NCBI GenBank assembly: GCA_030544235.1
Contig: CM060472.1
Coordinates: 18,878,154 to 18,942,153 of the forward strand
Direction of reading: 5' to 3'
DNA: 64,000 nucleotides
Source of the DNA: Lepturacanthus savala
Taxonomy: Eukaryota; Chordata; Actinopteri; Scombriformes; Trichiuridae
Shown here: positions 63,201 to 64,000 of the stretch, piece after piece
Layout of the letters: each line of letters starts with the position of its first letter
Position numbering within the stretch: position 1 is the stretch's first letter
The notes under the pieces: generated by a model
Databases searched by the model: none
The model's input: only the letters and a program-made list of their open reading frames with translations
Told to the model about the DNA's origin: nothing
Program-made: the position numbers and the translations under genes

Positions 63201-64000
63201 TATTGGGTCCTGGTTAGAGTGGCTTGTAAAATAAACAAGAAATATGGCACTGATAGGAGGACATGGCAGTCAGGCATCACTGCTGCAGCATAATAGGGGC
63301 TGTTAGGAGAAGAGAATGGGCTTCAGTGCCTCTTTAGAAAAAGGAATAAAAGGAATATAACCTTTGTTGACAGGTATTCTTCTAAGTTGTTGACTTAAGC
63401 ACCGGCCTGGAAAACAAGGATGAGTAAAGTTTTTATTTTCGCGACTTGCATAAAACTCAACTCAAAGGTAGCAATTTGCATAGATCTAAGTGATCAATTA
63501 ATTCAGTACAACTAACATGATTTTGTTCTTTACAAATTTAAGTTCTAACTACTTTATTTCACTCCGATTCTACTCAGAAATGTCTGAGCAAAGGATGAAG
63601 GATAGTAAAGAATAAACGACTCATAGAAATTCCCATTGATCCATTAAATCCATTGTATTGAATGTCCATGATTTATTTAGTCATTAGCAATTTTTATACC
63701 ATCACTTATGTCCAAATGTCCAGATTCATAAACTCTTTTTTTTATCATTTCAACTATTTTTCACATTGAGATTTGCAGACCAATCTATATAATATAACCT
63801 TCTTTTGCAGGAATAACTCTAATCTCATATTGTTGTCCCCCCACACACACTTTTACAGAGTTTATACTGTATACTTCTGCATTCAACAATGAAGTTGATT
63901 TGTGTGTATTCTCCCTCCACCAGGTGATTATCCTGGAGGATTATGCCGACCCCTTCGATGCTCAGAAGACCAGAGAGCAGCGGGAGGCAGAGCGGGTCGG
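60202..64000 (+). CDS. she: she, SH2 domain-containing adapter protein E (5' part)
   Basis: Exon 1 coding part 60202-60705 (168 codons, phase 0, donor GTGAGT) and exon 2 from 63924 to the window edge. The protein starts MAKWFKEFPINLKNGTDRIR, the SHB/SHD/SHE/SHF family opening. Three RKNS motifs follow (TRKNSS, NRKNSA, SRKNSK), then a Gly run, NCANAYISRLIRVDKQDKSS, and across the splice SETVIILEDYADPFDAQKTR followed by EQREAERVG. The DYADPFD block is the family's tyrosine phosphorylation/adapter region. SHE adapters link tyrosine kinase signalling and are enriched in endothelium in fish and mammals. The SH2 domain should lie to the right of the window. The open frame continuing past 60705 is intron read-through. 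Confidence 0.93.
60706..61041. other. she intron 1, start
   Basis: AT-rich. The exon 1 reading frame stays open to 60894 by chance. Confidence 0.6.
61042..61366. mobile_element. Dispersed teleost hAT-like MITE copy in she intron 1
   Basis: Starts AGTGGTGGAAGAAGTACTCA then GATCTTTTACTTAAG and ends TACCATTCCACCTT. Internal TAAAGTACCTTAAAAATTCT fits the family. Confidence 0.68.
61367..63923. other. she intron 1, remainder
   Basis: A pyrimidine-rich stretch (61600-61870, CCTCTCCACCCC type) and a hAT-like fragment at about 62185-62400 (GGAAATACTCGGATCCTTTA) are the only distinct features. It ends in TCTCCCTCCACCAG, the acceptor of she exon 2. Confidence 0.5.

Overview
This window comes from a ray-finned fish nuclear chromosome, probably a spiny-rayed teleost; I cannot name the species. 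The genes are vertebrate and split by many GT-AG introns. Non-coding DNA is full of long CA/TG microsatellites and repeats typical of teleosts: Tc1-like and hAT-like miniature elements, a DANA/V-SINE-like element, and a dispersed 'AGTGGTGGAA...AAGTACTTTTACT' family. All genes have human orthologues in band 1q21.3, so this is a conserved synteny block.

Layout, left to right. (1) 962-4404, + strand: C1orf43 (NICE-3), seven exons, 253 aa. (2) 4405-7230: convergent 3' flanks with a 247-bp MITE. (3) 7231-12630, - strand: tuft1 (tuftelin), eleven exons recovered, first coding exon not located. (4) 12.6-27.1 kb: intergenic, repeat-rich, with a CpG-rich patch at 15.5-15.8 kb, an intact-looking Tc1-type MITE at 21.1 kb and a pure (CAG)43 tract at 25.6 kb. 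(5) 27123-44644, - strand: cgn (cingulin), 19 coding exons assembling to 1195 aa, with a non-coding first intron reaching a CpG-rich promoter near 50.4-50.9 kb. (6) 54341-57208, - strand: pygo2 (pygopus 2), three exons, 596 aa. (7) 60202 to the window edge, + strand: she (SH2 adapter E), first exon plus the start of the second; the SH2 domain lies outside.

The proteins do not form one pathway. cgn and tuft1 are head-to-tail neighbours in human too. Cingulin is a tight-junction plaque scaffold, pygo2 a Wnt/beta-catenin chromatin co-activator, she a phosphotyrosine adapter, C1orf43 a small membrane protein linked to phagocytosis, and tuftelin a coiled-coil protein linked to enamel and cell adhesion.

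I found no novel protein system. The most unusual signals are in non-coding DNA: a cgn exon bracketed by complementary (UG)n and (CA)n tracts, several cgn acceptors whose upstream tract is a (TG)n microsatellite, a ~268-bp block duplicated upstream of two cgn exons, a tuft1 donor site that is itself the start of a (GT)n repeat, a perfect 74-bp palindrome, and the (CAG)43 tract.
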